DNA from: Pontibacter arcticus | GTDB lineage: Bacteria > Bacteroidota > Bacteroidia > Cytophagales > Hymenobacteraceae | DNA length: 64,000 bases | Assembly (NCBI RefSeq): GCF_003284895.1 | Contig: NZ_QMDV01000003.1 | Span: forward strand, 374,501-438,500 | Direction: 5' to 3' | Shown: piece after piece, positions 46,067 to 55,415 of the stretch | Layout of the letters: the number at the start of each line of letters is the position of its first letter | Numbering within the stretch: the stretch's first letter is position 1 | Position numbers and translations under genes: made by a program | The notes under the pieces: generated by a model | The model's database searches: none | What the model saw: only the letters and a program-made list of their open reading frames with translations | What the model was told of the DNA's origin: nothing

Positions 46067-48715
46067 ATGGCCAAGAACACTTACAGAGAAGATGCGCAGC
46101 AGGTAGGGCGGAAAAATGAAGTGCGTGGGCGTAATGAGCCGCGTAAAAGCAATACAGTAGCCGGAGAAAAACCAAAACCACAAAAAGATAAGAAAAAGTG
46201 GAATTTTAAACTTCCTAGTTTTTCGTTGCCTTCTTTTGAGCTGAAATTCATGAAGGACAGGCGCTTTAAGCTGTTTATCGGCTTCACGTTTCTGTTACTT
46301 TCCTTCTTTTTAACCATCGCTTTTGTATCCTATCTTTTTACAGGCCAGGCCGACCAGAGTGTAGTAGAATCAGTAAGCGGCACCGGCATTAAAGAATCCG
46401 GTCTCGAAGCCGAGAACTGGCTTGGACTGGTAGGTGCCTGGGTGTCGCATCTGTTTATATATGATTGGGTGGGCATAGGCGCTTTCTTTATCATTCCGGT
46501 CTTGTTTCTGGCTGGTTGCCGTATCGTGTTCAAGCGGGTTACTATTTCGATGTCGTATGTGCTGGGGCTTTGCAGCTTTAGTATGCTCTGGATAAGCCTG
46601 ATCATGGGCTACAGCGTTTTCACGGCAGGTACTATCGACCGCCTTGGTTACTTAGGCGGCGGCATTGGTGTAGAAACAGCCATCTGGCTGAACAGCCTGA
46701 TCGGGTGGGGCTCCTGGCTACTCCTGGGCTTTTTGCTGCTGATCTTTTTAGTCGGATTTTTCAATATCACCAACATCAACTGGGGCTCTAAAACAGAAGA
46801 GGAAGTTGAACCGGAGCCAGTTAGAGGCCGCAATTATGCCAGTGCCTCGTTAGGCGAAGTAGTGGGCGGCAGAAACGGCATCAACCACAACGCTGACCCA
46901 ACAGCCTCGCTGGTGCAGGAAGAAGTACAGGAAGAATATTACGAAGAAGAAGAGGAAGTTTACCTGGAAGAAGCGGATAACGAAGAAGATTTTGAGCAGG
47001 CGCTTCAGATGGAACTCAGTACCATCACACCGGCGGATCCTGTTGCACCTGCCAGACCAGCCGCGCCAGCCCTGGAACTGGATATCGAACTGGAAGAAGA
47101 ATTTCTGGAAGCGGAAGCAGAATTTGATACTGCCGAGGAGGAAGAAATTGTAGACCTACAGATTGCCAGAACGCCTGAGGAAGCCGCAGCCGCCGTTTTA
47201 TCCACTGAAAACTACGACCCAACCTTAGACCTGTCGCGCTACCAGTACCCAACCATCGAGTTGCTGAACGATTATGGTGCCAGCAAAGTATCAGTGAGCA
47301 AAGAAGAGCTCGAAGCCAACAAAGACAAGATCGTTGAAACGCTGGGTAACTACAACATCGGCATCGCAAGTATAAAAGCCACCATCGGGCCAACTGTAAC
47401 GCTCTATGAAATTGTGCCGGATGCCGGCGTACGTATCTCCAAAATTAAAAATCTGGAAGACGATATCGCGCTTAGCTTGGCAGCTTTGGGAATTCGTATC
47501 ATTGCGCCCATTCCGGGGAAAGGTACGATTGGTATTGAAGTACCGAATGCTAAAAAGGAAATGGTGTCGATCCGGTCTATTCTGGCTACCGACAAGTTCC
47601 TGAAAAGCGACATGGACCTTCCGATTGCTTTTGGTAAAACCATCACCAACGAAGTATTTATAACCGACCTTGCCAAAATGCCCCACTTGCTGATGGCAGG
47701 TGCTACAGGCCAGGGTAAATCCGTTGGTCTGAACATCATACTTACATCCTTATTATACAAGCGCCATCCGTCGCAGCTGAAATTTGTACTAGTCGATCCT
47801 AAGAAAGTAGAATTATCGCTGTTTAATAAGATTGAGCGCCACTTTTTAGCCAAACTGCCCGACAGCGAAGAAGCCATCATCACCGATACCAAAAAGGTAG
47901 TGAACACACTGAACTCGCTTTGTATGGAAATGGATATGCGCTACGACCTGCTGAAAGACGCCGGTTGCCGCAACCTGAAAGAGTATAACCGCAAGTTTGT
48001 AGAGCGCCAGCTTAACCCGAAGAAAGGCCACAAGTTTATGCCTTTTATTGTGTTGGTAATTGATGAGCTCGCCGACCTGATGATGACCGCCGGCAAGGAA
48101 GTGGAAACACCAATTGCCCGTCTGGCGCAGCTGGCCCGTGCCATTGGTATACACTTGGTTGTGGCCACGCAGCGCCCTTCGGTGAACGTTATTACTGGTA
48201 TCATAAAGGCCAACTTCCCGGCGCGTATCTCTTTTAAAGTAACGTCTAAGATCGACTCCAGAACGATTCTGGATGCCGGTGGTGCCGACCAGTTAATTGG
48301 GCAGGGCGATATGCTGTTCTCGATTGGCTCTGATATTGTGCGCATCCAGTGCGCGTTTGTGGATACTCCGGAAGTAGACCGCATCTGTGATTTTATCGGC
48401 GAGCAGCAAGGCTACAACGATGCGTATTTGCTGCCTGAGTTTGTAGGGGATGAAAGCGGAAGCGAAAAAGCAGATTTCGACCCAAGCTCTAGAGACCCCT
48501 TGTTTGAAGAAGCCGCCCGTATTATTGTGCAGCACCAGCAGGGTAGTACCTCCCTGTTGCAGCGCCGCCTGAAGCTGGGCTATAACCGCGCAGGCCGTTT
48601 AATTGATCAATTGGAGTCGGCTGGCGTAGTGGGCCAGTTTGAGGGCAGCAAAGCACGCGAAGTTTTAATTCGGGACGAATACAGTTTGGAACAGTTATTG
48701 AATGCCATCAGCTAA
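46067..48715 (+). CDS. ftsK: DNA translocase FtsK
   Basis: An 882-aa FtsK/SpoIIIE protein. About four transmembrane helices lie between residues 65 and 230. An acidic, Glu-rich linker (about 245-385) leads to the motor, with Walker A GATGQGKSVG near 544 and IVLVIDELADLMM as Walker B. The C-terminal gamma winged helix (STSLLQRRLKLGYNRAGRLIDQLE) reads the KOPS-like polarity sequences. It pumps DNA at the division septum to finish chromosome segregation. The linker is moderate in length. lolA begins 20 bp after its stop, so the pair is probably one unit. Confidence 0.96.
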   Translation: MAKNTYREDAQQVGRKNEVRGRNEPRKSNTVAGEKPKPQKDKKKWNFKLPSFSLPSFELKFMKDRRFKLFIGFTFLLLSFFLTIAFVSYLFTGQADQSVVESVSGTGIKESGLEAENWLGLVGAWVSHLFIYDWVGIGAFFIIPVLFLAGCRIVFKRVTISMSYVLGLCSFSMLWISLIMGYSVFTAGTIDRLGYLGGGIGVETAIWLNSLIGWGSWLLLGFLLLIFLVGFFNITNINWGSKTEEEVEPEPVRGRNYASASLGEVVGGRNGINHNADPTASLVQEEVQEEYYEEEEEVYLEEADNEEDFEQALQMELSTITPADPVAPARPAAPALELDIELEEEFLEAEAEFDTAEEEEIVDLQIARTPEEAAAAVLSTENYDPTLDLSRYQYPTIELLNDYGASKVSVSKEELEANKDKIVETLGNYNIGIASIKATIGPTVTLYEIVPDAGVRISKIKNLEDDIALSLAALGIRIIAPIPGKGTIGIEVPNAKKEMVSIRSILATDKFLKSDMDLPIAFGKTITNEVFITDLAKMPHLLMAGATGQGKSVGLNIILTSLLYKRHPSQLKFVLVDPKKVELSLFNKIERHFLAKLPDSEEAIITDTKKVVNTLNSLCMEMDMRYDLLKDAGCRNLKEYNRKFVERQLNPKKGHKFMPFIVLVIDELADLMMTAGKEVETPIARLAQLARAIGIHLVVATQRPSVNVITGIIKANFPARISFKVTSKIDSRTILDAGGADQLIGQGDMLFSIGSDIVRIQCAFVDTPEVDRICDFIGEQQGYNDAYLLPEFVGDESGSEKADFDPSSRDPLFEEAARIIVQHQQGSTSLLQRRLKLGYNRAGRLIDQLESAGVVGQFEGSKAREVLIRDEYSLEQLLNAIS

Positions 48716-48735
48716 AGACTAAACTGTAACTAGAA

Positions 48736-49380
48736 ATGAAAAAGTTATTCTCACTTATACTTTCCCTGCTGCTGGTTGTAACAGTGGCGCATGCGCAGAA
48801 AGACCCGGAGGCTACCAAAATACTGAACACCATGAGCCAGAAGTACAAGGCCATGAAAGCGTTTAAGGCCAACTTCTCGCAGACAATGGAAAACACCTCA
48901 TCTAAGAGCAAAGAGACCATGGAAGGTACCATTACCGTGAGCGGACCAAAGTATAAATTAGCAGTAAGCGGTCAGGAAATTATCAGCGATGGCAAACTGC
49001 TCTGGACTTACTTGAAAGACGTGAACGAAGTAACCATTACCGAAAACGATGCCGAAGCCGAAGCCATGGCCCCCAGCAAAATTTTCGAGATGTATAAAAA
49101 AGGCTATAAATATGCCTATGCCGGCACCGAAACCCGCGCCGGCGAAAAAGTAGACGTCATTGAAATGGCACCGGAAGACCGCAGCAACCCAATCTTTAAA
49201 GTGCGTTTATACATCGGCCAGAAAGATAAAGCGCTTAAAAGCTGGCAGATGTTCCGTAACAACGGCAGCCGCTATACTTACGCCATCAAAGATTTCCAGG
49301 CAAACCCTGCCCTTGCCTCAGATGCGTTTACTTTCAACAAAGCAAAGTATAAAGGCGTGAGCGTAGTGGACCTAAGATAA
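48736..49380 (+). CDS. LolA-like outer-membrane lipoprotein carrier protein
   Basis: A 214-aa exported protein with a signal peptide ending AHAQ. The mature part matches the LolA/LolA-like fold: MSQKYKAMKAFKANFSQTMEN, GTITVSGPKYKLAVSGQEIISDGKLLWTY and later strands with VDVIEMAPEDRSN. It should carry lipoproteins across the periplasm. Placement directly after ftsK (20 bp) is a common Bacteroidota arrangement. The signal peptide has a motif copy encoding LIL, and the C-terminus has AAAGTATAAAG read as KYK. Confidence 0.9.
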   Translation: MKKLFSLILSLLLVVTVAHAQKDPEATKILNTMSQKYKAMKAFKANFSQTMENTSSKSKETMEGTITVSGPKYKLAVSGQEIISDGKLLWTYLKDVNEVTITENDAEAEAMAPSKIFEMYKKGYKYAYAGTETRAGEKVDVIEMAPEDRSNPIFKVRLYIGQKDKALKSWQMFRNNGSRYTYAIKDFQANPALASDAFTFNKAKYKGVSVVDLR

Positions 49381-49403
49381 TACCTGTTTCCTATTCACAA
49401 GTG

Positions 49404-49430
49404 AAGGCTGTCCCCTGGGGCAGCCTTTTT
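49404..49430 (+). terminator. intrinsic terminator after ftsK-lolA
   Basis: AAGGCTG-T-CCC paired with GGG-G-CAGCCTT, followed by seven T. The stem is interrupted by one mismatch. Confidence 0.75.
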
Positions 49431-49433
49431 TTA

Positions 49434-49893
49434 TGTCTGCATCTTTATATAAAGTCCCCAGAAGGATTTTCAGGATGAATAGATTGATAGGCCTTTAATT
49501 GATGCTGCCGCAAGTTTTAGCGCAGCGGTAACTTGTGGTTGTGTATTGCAGAAGTTTTCAACTTCTTTGCTTTGTAAAAGCAAATATGGTAATGGCCTAT
49601 ACTTTGGTAGCGGTTTTTGAAGAATGAAAATGGCCTTTCCCGTTCTGTCATCCTGAAAGGATCTTGTGTGTTACTTGCAACTCATTACTAAGATCCTTTC
49701 AGGATGACAAAATCGAATAACCGTTTCTGCACGAGTATTTTTCTGCTGGCGCAGAAAGTAAGTTATAAACTTACATCATACACAACCACACGTTACCGCT
49801 ACGCTCAAACTTGCGGCAGCATTGGTGTAGAACCCAGATGGGCTTATTCAGCCTGTAAACACGTGGGTAGAGGCCTATATAAAGATGCAGACA
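49434..49893. repeat. nested mirror-symmetric inverted-repeat element, 460 bp
   Basis: Three concentric pairs of arms. The outer arms, TGTCTGCATCTTTATATA (49434-49451) and its complement (49876-49893), match 18/18. The middle arms (49502-49545 and 49779-49822), beginning ATGCTGCCGCAAG, match 41/44. The central arms, TGTCATCCTGAAAGGATCTT (49646-49665) and its complement (49690-49709), match 20/20. Between middle and central arms each side has two short hairpins (GAAGTT/AACTTC and TTTGCTTT/AAAAGCAAA on the left; TTTCTGC/GCAGAAA and GTAAGTT/AACTTAC on the right). There is no credible ORF inside. It looks like intergenic repeat elements inserted in one another, or one large fold-back element. Confidence 0.85.
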
Positions 49894-49942
49894 ATTGCGC
49901 TTAAAACCATACTTTTGTAAAATCAACCTCCTACAACTTTCC

Positions 49943-50767
49943 ATGACAAGAGCACAACTTTTCGAGCAGATCCTGAAAAAGAAGTCTTACCTCTGCATTG
50001 GCCTCGACACCGATCCGAAAAAACTGCCGCAACACCTGCTGGATTTCGAAGACCCCGTTTTTGAGTTTAACCGCCAGATAATAGAAGCGACCGCCGATTT
50101 GTGTGTGGCCTATAAGCCTAATATTGCCTTTTATGAAGCGCAGGGCCCGAAAGGTTGGGTAAGCCTCGAAAAAACACTGGAAGTAATTCCGCAGGATATT
50201 TTTACGATAGCCGATGCCAAACGCGGCGACATTGGGAACACCTCCGAACTCTACGCGCGCGCCTTTTTTGAAAGTATGGATTTTGATTCTGTAACGGTGG
50301 CGCCTTACATGGGAGCAGATTCTGTGAAGCCTTTTCTGGTAAAGGATGGCAAGTGGGTTATACTTTTGGCGCTTACCTCTAACCCGGGCAGCCAGGATTT
50401 CCAGATGCTGAAACTGGCCGACGGCAGCGAGGAATATCTGTTTGAACAGGTACTGAGAACCAGCGCCACCTGGGCAAATTCTGACCAGATGATGTATGTA
50501 GTAGGCGCTACGCAAGGCGAATTTATAGAACGTGTGCGTGCCATCGTACCCGACCATTTCCTGTTGGTACCGGGTGTAGGCGCACAGGGCGGCAGCCTGG
50601 AAGAAATCTCACGTCTCGGCCTGAACCAGCAATGCGGCCTGCTCATCAACTCTTCCAGAGCCATTATCTACGCCTCCTCCGGAGAAGACTTCGCTGAGAA
50701 AGCAAGAGAAGCCGCGCTGGAAGTGCAACGTGAGATGGAAGGGTATTTGGAGAAGTATGTGGGGTAA
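49943..50767 (+). CDS. pyrF: orotidine-5'-phosphate decarboxylase (type 2)
   Basis: A 274-aa type 2 OMP decarboxylase. [12 protein letters not shown] near the start and [21 protein letters not shown], which holds the catalytic Lys/Asp pair, are diagnostic. [13 protein letters not shown] and VPGVGAQGG form the phosphate-binding end. It converts OMP to UMP. The frame opens earlier at a TTG (49895) inside the repeat region. The ATG at 49943 is where family homology begins. A TACTTTTG box lies at 49910-49917 just upstream and could be the -7 element. Confidence 0.95.
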   Translation: MTRAQLFEQILKKKSYLCIGLDTDPKKLPQHLLDFEDPVFEFNRQIIEATADLCVAYKPNIAFYEAQGPKGWVSLEKTLEVIPQDIFTIADAKRGDIGNTSELYARAFFESMDFDSVTVAPYMGADSVKPFLVKDGKWVILLALTSNPGSQDFQMLKLADGSEEYLFEQVLRTSATWANSDQMMYVVGATQGEFIERVRAIVPDHFLLVPGVGAQGGSLEEISRLGLNQQCGLLINSSRAIIYASSGEDFAEKAREAALEVQREMEGYLEKYVG

Positions 50768-50835
50768 AAGACTCAGTATATAGTGCAGATAAGCGTATGT
50801 TCACGTTTATCCAGAAGTTGGGGCAAATTCAAATT

Positions 50836-51360
50836 ATGAGAGTAATTTTTAGCTTTATGTTTCTGGTGTTGTTAGGTTGTTCATTTCCAATGAGTGAATA
50901 TGAAGCCAATGAGCGATTAGAAAAGTTTTCCCTGAAACTTATCGAGAAACCAAACTTTGTAGAGAACAGAAGAGACTTGACGCACTTAGATTACTATGAG
51001 AACATAGAACTTCTATTGACTGATACTGAGTATGCTAATCTTCAGGGTCAGATAAAAAAGTCTCACGGCTTTACCAACCTTGATAACTATTACGAAGGAC
51101 TTGAAGAGTTTAAGGCTAAGTCATGGACCTATGGGGAAATATTTGGTCAAAGCCACCTTTCCAGCAAAGAAGTTATTGTTGAGCCAGATGTAATAGAATT
51201 AGCATATTACCATAAGTTTCATTCAGGCAGTTGGGTAGAGAAAATAAATGACTACACAAAGCAGCTTGAATATTATAAGGAAGGGAGTGGCACGGATGGA
51301 GGAAACATCAACATATTGCAGAAAGAAAAAAAGCTCTTCTATTACCTGCAAAATGATTAG
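50836..51360 (+). CDS. putative lipoprotein of unknown function, AT-rich
   Basis: A 174-aa protein from the ATG at 50836, which gives a short lipoprotein signal ending LVLLGC. A longer frame to 50797 is rejected. The mature sequence is acidic and Tyr/Asn/Lys-rich (DYYENIELLLTDTEYANLQGQIKK). I recognise no family. The coding DNA is visibly richer in A and T than its neighbours and contains no AGTATA/TATACT copy within the frame, unlike most nearby genes. These are signs of a recently acquired or lineage-specific gene. Confidence 0.6.
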   Translation: MRVIFSFMFLVLLGCSFPMSEYEANERLEKFSLKLIEKPNFVENRRDLTHLDYYENIELLLTDTEYANLQGQIKKSHGFTNLDNYYEGLEEFKAKSWTYGEIFGQSHLSSKEVIVEPDVIELAYYHKFHSGSWVEKINDYTKQLEYYKEGSGTDGGNINILQKEKKLFYYLQND

Positions 51361-51454
51361 AACTATCCCCAACACCACCTTTACGGTAGCTTCGCCACCG
51401 CAAAGCCCAATCCGTTAGCCTACACATGCATCAAAATTGACTTAAAGTATAAAT

Positions 51455-51925
51455 ATGAACAACAACGATATATTACGCCGGCTCCGCTATACATTTGATT
51501 TCAACGACCCGAAGTTGCTGGAGCTGTTTAAGTCTGGTGGGGAGCAGGTAACGCGTGCCGAGCTTATTGAGTGGATGAAAAAGGAAGACGAGCCGGAATT
51601 TAAGGAAATGAGCGACCTACACCTGGCGGCTTTCCTGAACGGGTTGATAAACGAAAAACGCGGTAAAAAAGAAGGCGAGCAGCCCAAGCCTGAAAGTAAA
51701 CTGAACAACAACATTATACTTCGGAAGCTCAAAATAGCCCTCAACCTGATAGACGAGGATATACTTAATATTCTGGAACTGGTAAGATTTCGGTTGAGCA
51801 AGCACGAACTGAGCGCTTTTTTCCGTAAACCCGACCACCAACATTACCGCCCCTTGCAAGACCAGATCCTGCGCAATTTTCTGCATGGCCTGCAACTAAA
51901 GTACCAGCCGGAGCCGCGTAAGTAA
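51455..51925 (+). CDS. DUF1456 (YehS-like) protein
   Basis: A 156-aa protein built of two similar halves. Each starts with N-x-ILRxLxxAL/TF: MNNNDILRRLRYTFDF at residue 1 and LNNNIILRKLKIALNL near residue 84. This internal duplication with helical repeats is the mark of DUF1456. Members are cytoplasmic and of unknown function. The gene is followed 52 bp later by the DUF2851 gene on the same strand. Confidence 0.88.
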   Translation: MNNNDILRRLRYTFDFNDPKLLELFKSGGEQVTRAELIEWMKKEDEPEFKEMSDLHLAAFLNGLINEKRGKKEGEQPKPESKLNNNIILRKLKIALNLIDEDILNILELVRFRLSKHELSAFFRKPDHQHYRPLQDQILRNFLHGLQLKYQPEPRK

Positions 51926-51977
51926 AGCTTTTTAAATCCGGCAAAATGCACGTAACTTCCTACAACGTGTCTGTACC

Positions 51978-53264
51978 ATGAAAGAAGATTTCCTCCATTA
52001 CATCTGGCAACATCAGTATTTTGATAAAACGGCACTGTGCACCACAGATGGAGAGGCAATTCAGGTACTGAAAACAGGTTTTTACCACACCAACGCCGGG
52101 CCCGATTTTAAGGAAGCCTTAATTCGGATTGGCGATGTGGAGTGGTCGGGGAGCGTGGAGGTGCACATTAATGCCTCAGACTGGCTGCAGCACCGGCACC
52201 AGACAGACAGAAAGTATGATCAGGTCATTCTGCATGTAGTTTGGCAAGCTGATGAAAGTATACGTCGCACCAACGGTTCGGCAGTTCCTACACTGGAACT
52301 GAAAGATAGGATTCAGCCCGGCATGCTGGCAAAGTATGAGCAACTGCAACAGGCTGTTACCACTATTCCGTGTGCCGCTTTCTGGCCTGCTGTTCCGGAG
52401 TTAACCAAAACAAGTATGCTGGCCCGCGCCCTCACCGAACGGCTCGAATTGAAAGCAAATGACGTATTGGCGGTGCATCAGCAACTGAACAACGACTGGG
52501 AACAAACCGCCTATTTTATACTTTGCCGGAGCTTCGGATTTAAGATAAACCAGGCGGCAATGGAGCAACTGGCCAAAGCTTTGCCATGGCAGGTTATCCG
52601 GAAGCACCAGCAAAGCCAGTTTCAGCTGGAAGCGCTTTTGTTCGGACAGGCCGGTTACTTAGAAAATCCTGTGGATGATTACGCCGGGCAATTGGCAAAA
52701 GAATATACGTTCCTGAGCCACAAGTATAAACTACGCGAAACAGCTTTGCAGCGGCACCATTGGAACTTCCTCAGGATGCGCCCTGCCAATTTCCCGACGG
52801 TACGGTTGGCGCAACTGGCTGCAACCTTGTATCAGCAACAAACTTTTTTTACCAAACTGCTGGAAACACAAAGTATAAAAACCTACGAATCATACTTTAC
52901 AACGCCTGTTTCAGCCTACTGGCAGCAGCATTATGATTTCGGCAAACCTTTAAAAACACCACAGTTACAGATCGGCAAAAGCAGCGTCCAAAACTTAATT
53001 GTAAATGTAACGGTGCCGTTGCTAGCCGCATACGCTACTTATAACAAAGATTATACTTACCTCGAAAAAGCGATTTCCCTGCTCGAGCATGTAAAAGAAG
53101 CCTCCAATAACATAACCCGTTTGTATGAGGCACTTGGCTGGCGTGCAACCTCCGCTGCTGATAACCAGGCTGCACTCGGTTTATACAAGCTTTACTGCGA
53201 ACCAGTAAACTGCCTGCAATGCGCAGTAGGCAACAAAATCCTGAAAAATAATACCGCCCTGTGA
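51978..53264 (+). CDS. DUF2851 family protein
   Basis: A 428-aa protein with the DUF2851 N-terminus: EDFLHYIWQHQYF, then TNAGPDFKEALIRIGDVEWSGSVEVHINASDW. The acidic and histidine residues in AGPDF...EVHINASDW look like a metal or nuclease-type active site, but the family has no known activity that I can cite. A C-terminal four-residue CxxC-like pair (CEPVNCLQC) is present. The family is typical of Bacteroidota. The stop overlaps the GTG start of the next gene. Confidence 0.88.
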   Translation: MKEDFLHYIWQHQYFDKTALCTTDGEAIQVLKTGFYHTNAGPDFKEALIRIGDVEWSGSVEVHINASDWLQHRHQTDRKYDQVILHVVWQADESIRRTNGSAVPTLELKDRIQPGMLAKYEQLQQAVTTIPCAAFWPAVPELTKTSMLARALTERLELKANDVLAVHQQLNNDWEQTAYFILCRSFGFKINQAAMEQLAKALPWQVIRKHQQSQFQLEALLFGQAGYLENPVDDYAGQLAKEYTFLSHKYKLRETALQRHHWNFLRMRPANFPTVRLAQLAATLYQQQTFFTKLLETQSIKTYESYFTTPVSAYWQQHYDFGKPLKTPQLQIGKSSVQNLIVNVTVPLLAAYATYNKDYTYLEKAISLLEHVKEASNNITRLYEALGWRATSAADNQAALGLYKLYCEPVNCLQCAVGNKILKNNTAL

Positions 53265-54568
53265 GTTTACTGGTAACACTTTTTAACATAGCCATACTTT
53301 CCGGGCTGGTGTGGTGGATGCAACGGCAGCGCTGGGCAGAACAACTGCGGCCATACTTTTATCCGGCGCTGGGGCTTAAACTTTTGTGCGGTTTGTTGCT
53401 GGGCCTTTTATACTTTGAATACTATGGCGGCGGAGATACGGTGGCATATCATCAGGGTTCTCTGAAATTAACGGCCTTGGCCTACCAGGATTTTAAAGCA
53501 TACGCGGAGCTGATTTTCCTGAACCAGTTTCCGGATGAGCCGTTTCGCGCTGAAATTCCTTTTTCACGTTTCCCGGATTTTAGTAATTCTTTTTTCCTGA
53601 TAAAGCTGCTGAGTGTACTTAATTTACTGACAGATAGCTCTTATTACCTCGGCGGTTTATACTTTTCATTATTTAGTTTTTGGGGAAGCGGTAGGCTGGC
53701 TGCAACATTAATCATACTTCAGCGAAAGTATAAAACGGCTGCTACAGTTGCTTTTTTGCTATTCCCGTCGGTTATGTTCTGGAGTTCAGGTTTATCCAAA
53801 GATGCCTTGCTGTTCGGGAGTGTTTGTTGGATTGTTGCAGTCGTTTTGAAAACGGCAAATGGTTATCGCGCATCAAAAACAGATTTTATACTTTTGCTGC
53901 CGATGCTGTATTTGCTCTACAAAGTGAAGTTTTTTGTGGCGATGCTGCTTTTGCCGTTGCTTTTCGTGTACCTCAGCCTAAAAGTGATTGCAAAAAACTA
54001 CCCGTTGCTTAAGCCCGAAAGAAGACAGGTTTATATATTTATACTTTTATTACTGCTCTTTATTCCGGCTGCAGCGTTGTTCTTTGATATGTACATGGAT
54101 GGCTTTTTTTACAGCAACCTGGTTACAACACATGATGCATTGTTAGCCAGATCGCAGCACACCATTTTTATTCAGTATAACTTGTTGGAGCCTACCTTGC
54201 AAAGTTTTATACTGAACGCCCCAGAAGCAGTTCTAAGTGCTGTTTACCGGCCGTTTATCTGGGAATCTGACAATGCATTGCAAATCCTTTCAGGAATAGA
54301 GAATCTTGTTTTACTTATGCTAACATTGGTAAGTATAAGAGCAGGTCTTACAACAAAGCGATGCAGGATAAGCCCTGAGTATGTCCTTTTTGGCTTTATT
54401 GTAATTCTGTTTGCTGCTATTTTTGGGCTGAGTACGCCTAATTTCGGTTCGCTGAGCCGTTACAGGATTCTGTTCTTACCCTTCCTTATTTACCTGTTCA
54501 TGCAGAACACCTTTATACTTTCAATACTGTATAAACTGAAGGCTATGTTGCCAAAGCGTTATTTTTAA
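53261..54568 (+). CDS. multi-pass inner-membrane protein of unknown function
   Basis: A 435-aa protein with about ten hydrophobic helices. A periplasmic loop after the second helix reads YYGGGDTVAYHQGS, and FPSVMFWSSGLSKDAL lies near the middle. The topology recalls polysaccharide polymerases or EpsG-like and GT-C membrane enzymes, but no motif settles this. Translation probably starts at the GTG that overlaps the DUF2851 stop (GTGA), so the two are coupled. The next gene encodes a NeuD-like sugar acetyltransferase, which fits a glycan role only loosely. Confidence 0.75.
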   Translation: MSLLVTLFNIAILSGLVWWMQRQRWAEQLRPYFYPALGLKLLCGLLLGLLYFEYYGGGDTVAYHQGSLKLTALAYQDFKAYAELIFLNQFPDEPFRAEIPFSRFPDFSNSFFLIKLLSVLNLLTDSSYYLGGLYFSLFSFWGSGRLAATLIILQRKYKTAATVAFLLFPSVMFWSSGLSKDALLFGSVCWIVAVVLKTANGYRASKTDFILLLPMLYLLYKVKFFVAMLLLPLLFVYLSLKVIAKNYPLLKPERRQVYIFILLLLLFIPAAALFFDMYMDGFFYSNLVTTHDALLARSQHTIFIQYNLLEPTLQSFILNAPEAVLSAVYRPFIWESDNALQILSGIENLVLLMLTLVSIRAGLTTKRCRISPEYVLFGFIVILFAAIFGLSTPNFGSLSRYRILFLPFLIYLFMQNTFILSILYKLKAMLPKRYF

Positions 54569-54585
54569 ACTCTGCAGCTTCTTCG

Positions 54586-54593
54586 TACCTTTG
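54586..54593 (+). promoter_or_regulatory. -7 box before the acetyltransferase gene
   Basis: TACCTTTG matches TAnnTTTG and is 20 bp before the ATG. The -33 position 19 bp upstream reads TTTT, a partial match. Confidence 0.45.
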
Positions 54594-54613
54594 CCCCTTA
54601 ATTCAGATACGTC

Positions 54614-55249
54614 ATGCAAAATCCAGTGATCATACTTGGTGCCCAGAACCTGGGTACGGCAGCTTTAGATATATTTAACAGTAACAGCGTAGTGGTGTAT
54701 TGTTTTCTTGATGATAATACAACCCTGCAGCAGGAAGAAATCAACAACGTGGCGGTGATGAGCAAGACCGAAGACGGCGAATTCCTGAAGCTGATCGGGA
54801 AGAAGTGCGATGTGTTTGTAGCCGTAGAAGATTCTGCTGCCCGCAAAGGACTCATCAACATGCTGAAAGAAGAGTATAAAGTGGTGCCGGTAAATGCTAT
54901 CCATAAATTCAGTGCAGTATCAGAACACGCCTGGCTGGGCCACGGCATCATGATTGGCGCAGGCGCGATCATCAACAACAATGCAAAGATCGGTGATAAT
55001 TGTATTATTGGCGCACGTGCACTGGTAGATACCAAAGCCGAGATCGCTGATTTTGTGCAGATCGGAGCCGGTGCGGTTATAAACCCTGAAGTAATAGTAG
55101 AGGAGGGTGCCTTTATCGGAACAGGCGCCGTGATTGTTTCCGGCGTGAAGATCGGTAAAAATGCACGCGTAGGCGCGGGCGCTGTTGTTGTAGCCAATGT
55201 ACCTGCCAAGGCAACTGTTTTCGGAAACCCGGCAGCTCCTATCAAGTAA
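54614..55249 (+). CDS. NeuD/PglD-type sugar O- or N-acetyltransferase
   Basis: A 211-aa acyltransferase. The N-terminal 75 residues are the small Rossmann-like PglD-N domain (NPVIILGAQNLGTAALDIF). From about residue 95 a left-handed beta-helix of hexapeptide repeats follows (IMIGAGAIINNNAKIGDNCIIGARA...), with GHG near 107 as the catalytic-histidine region. It acetylates a nucleotide sugar or sialic-acid-like intermediate with acetyl-CoA. The substrate cannot be told. It has its own -7 box. Confidence 0.9.
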   Translation: MQNPVIILGAQNLGTAALDIFNSNSVVVYCFLDDNTTLQQEEINNVAVMSKTEDGEFLKLIGKKCDVFVAVEDSAARKGLINMLKEEYKVVPVNAIHKFSAVSEHAWLGHGIMIGAGAIINNNAKIGDNCIIGARALVDTKAEIADFVQIGAGAVINPEVIVEEGAFIGTGAVIVSGVKIGKNARVGAGAVVVANVPAKATVFGNPAAPIK

Positions 55250-55415
55250 ACTTTTATACTTGCCTTTGCTGTTTTAAAACTGACAAAAGTCATTGTAAGT
55301 TATAAATTCAGAAAGTTATTTTGAATTAGAAAGGAGAGATAATCTTTATCTTTTTAATACTTAGCAACTAGCAATCAACAATCAATCTAAAACACTAAGC
55401 TGAAACTTAGCAGTT

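Noticed and set aside
46067..48715. Long antisense frames opposite ftsK, dnaK and valS
   Set aside because: They mirror the codon bias of the real genes and have no recognisable protein features.
49704..49904. Open frame of 66 codons inside the nested repeat
   Set aside because: It is formed by the inverted-repeat arms themselves and has no coding character.
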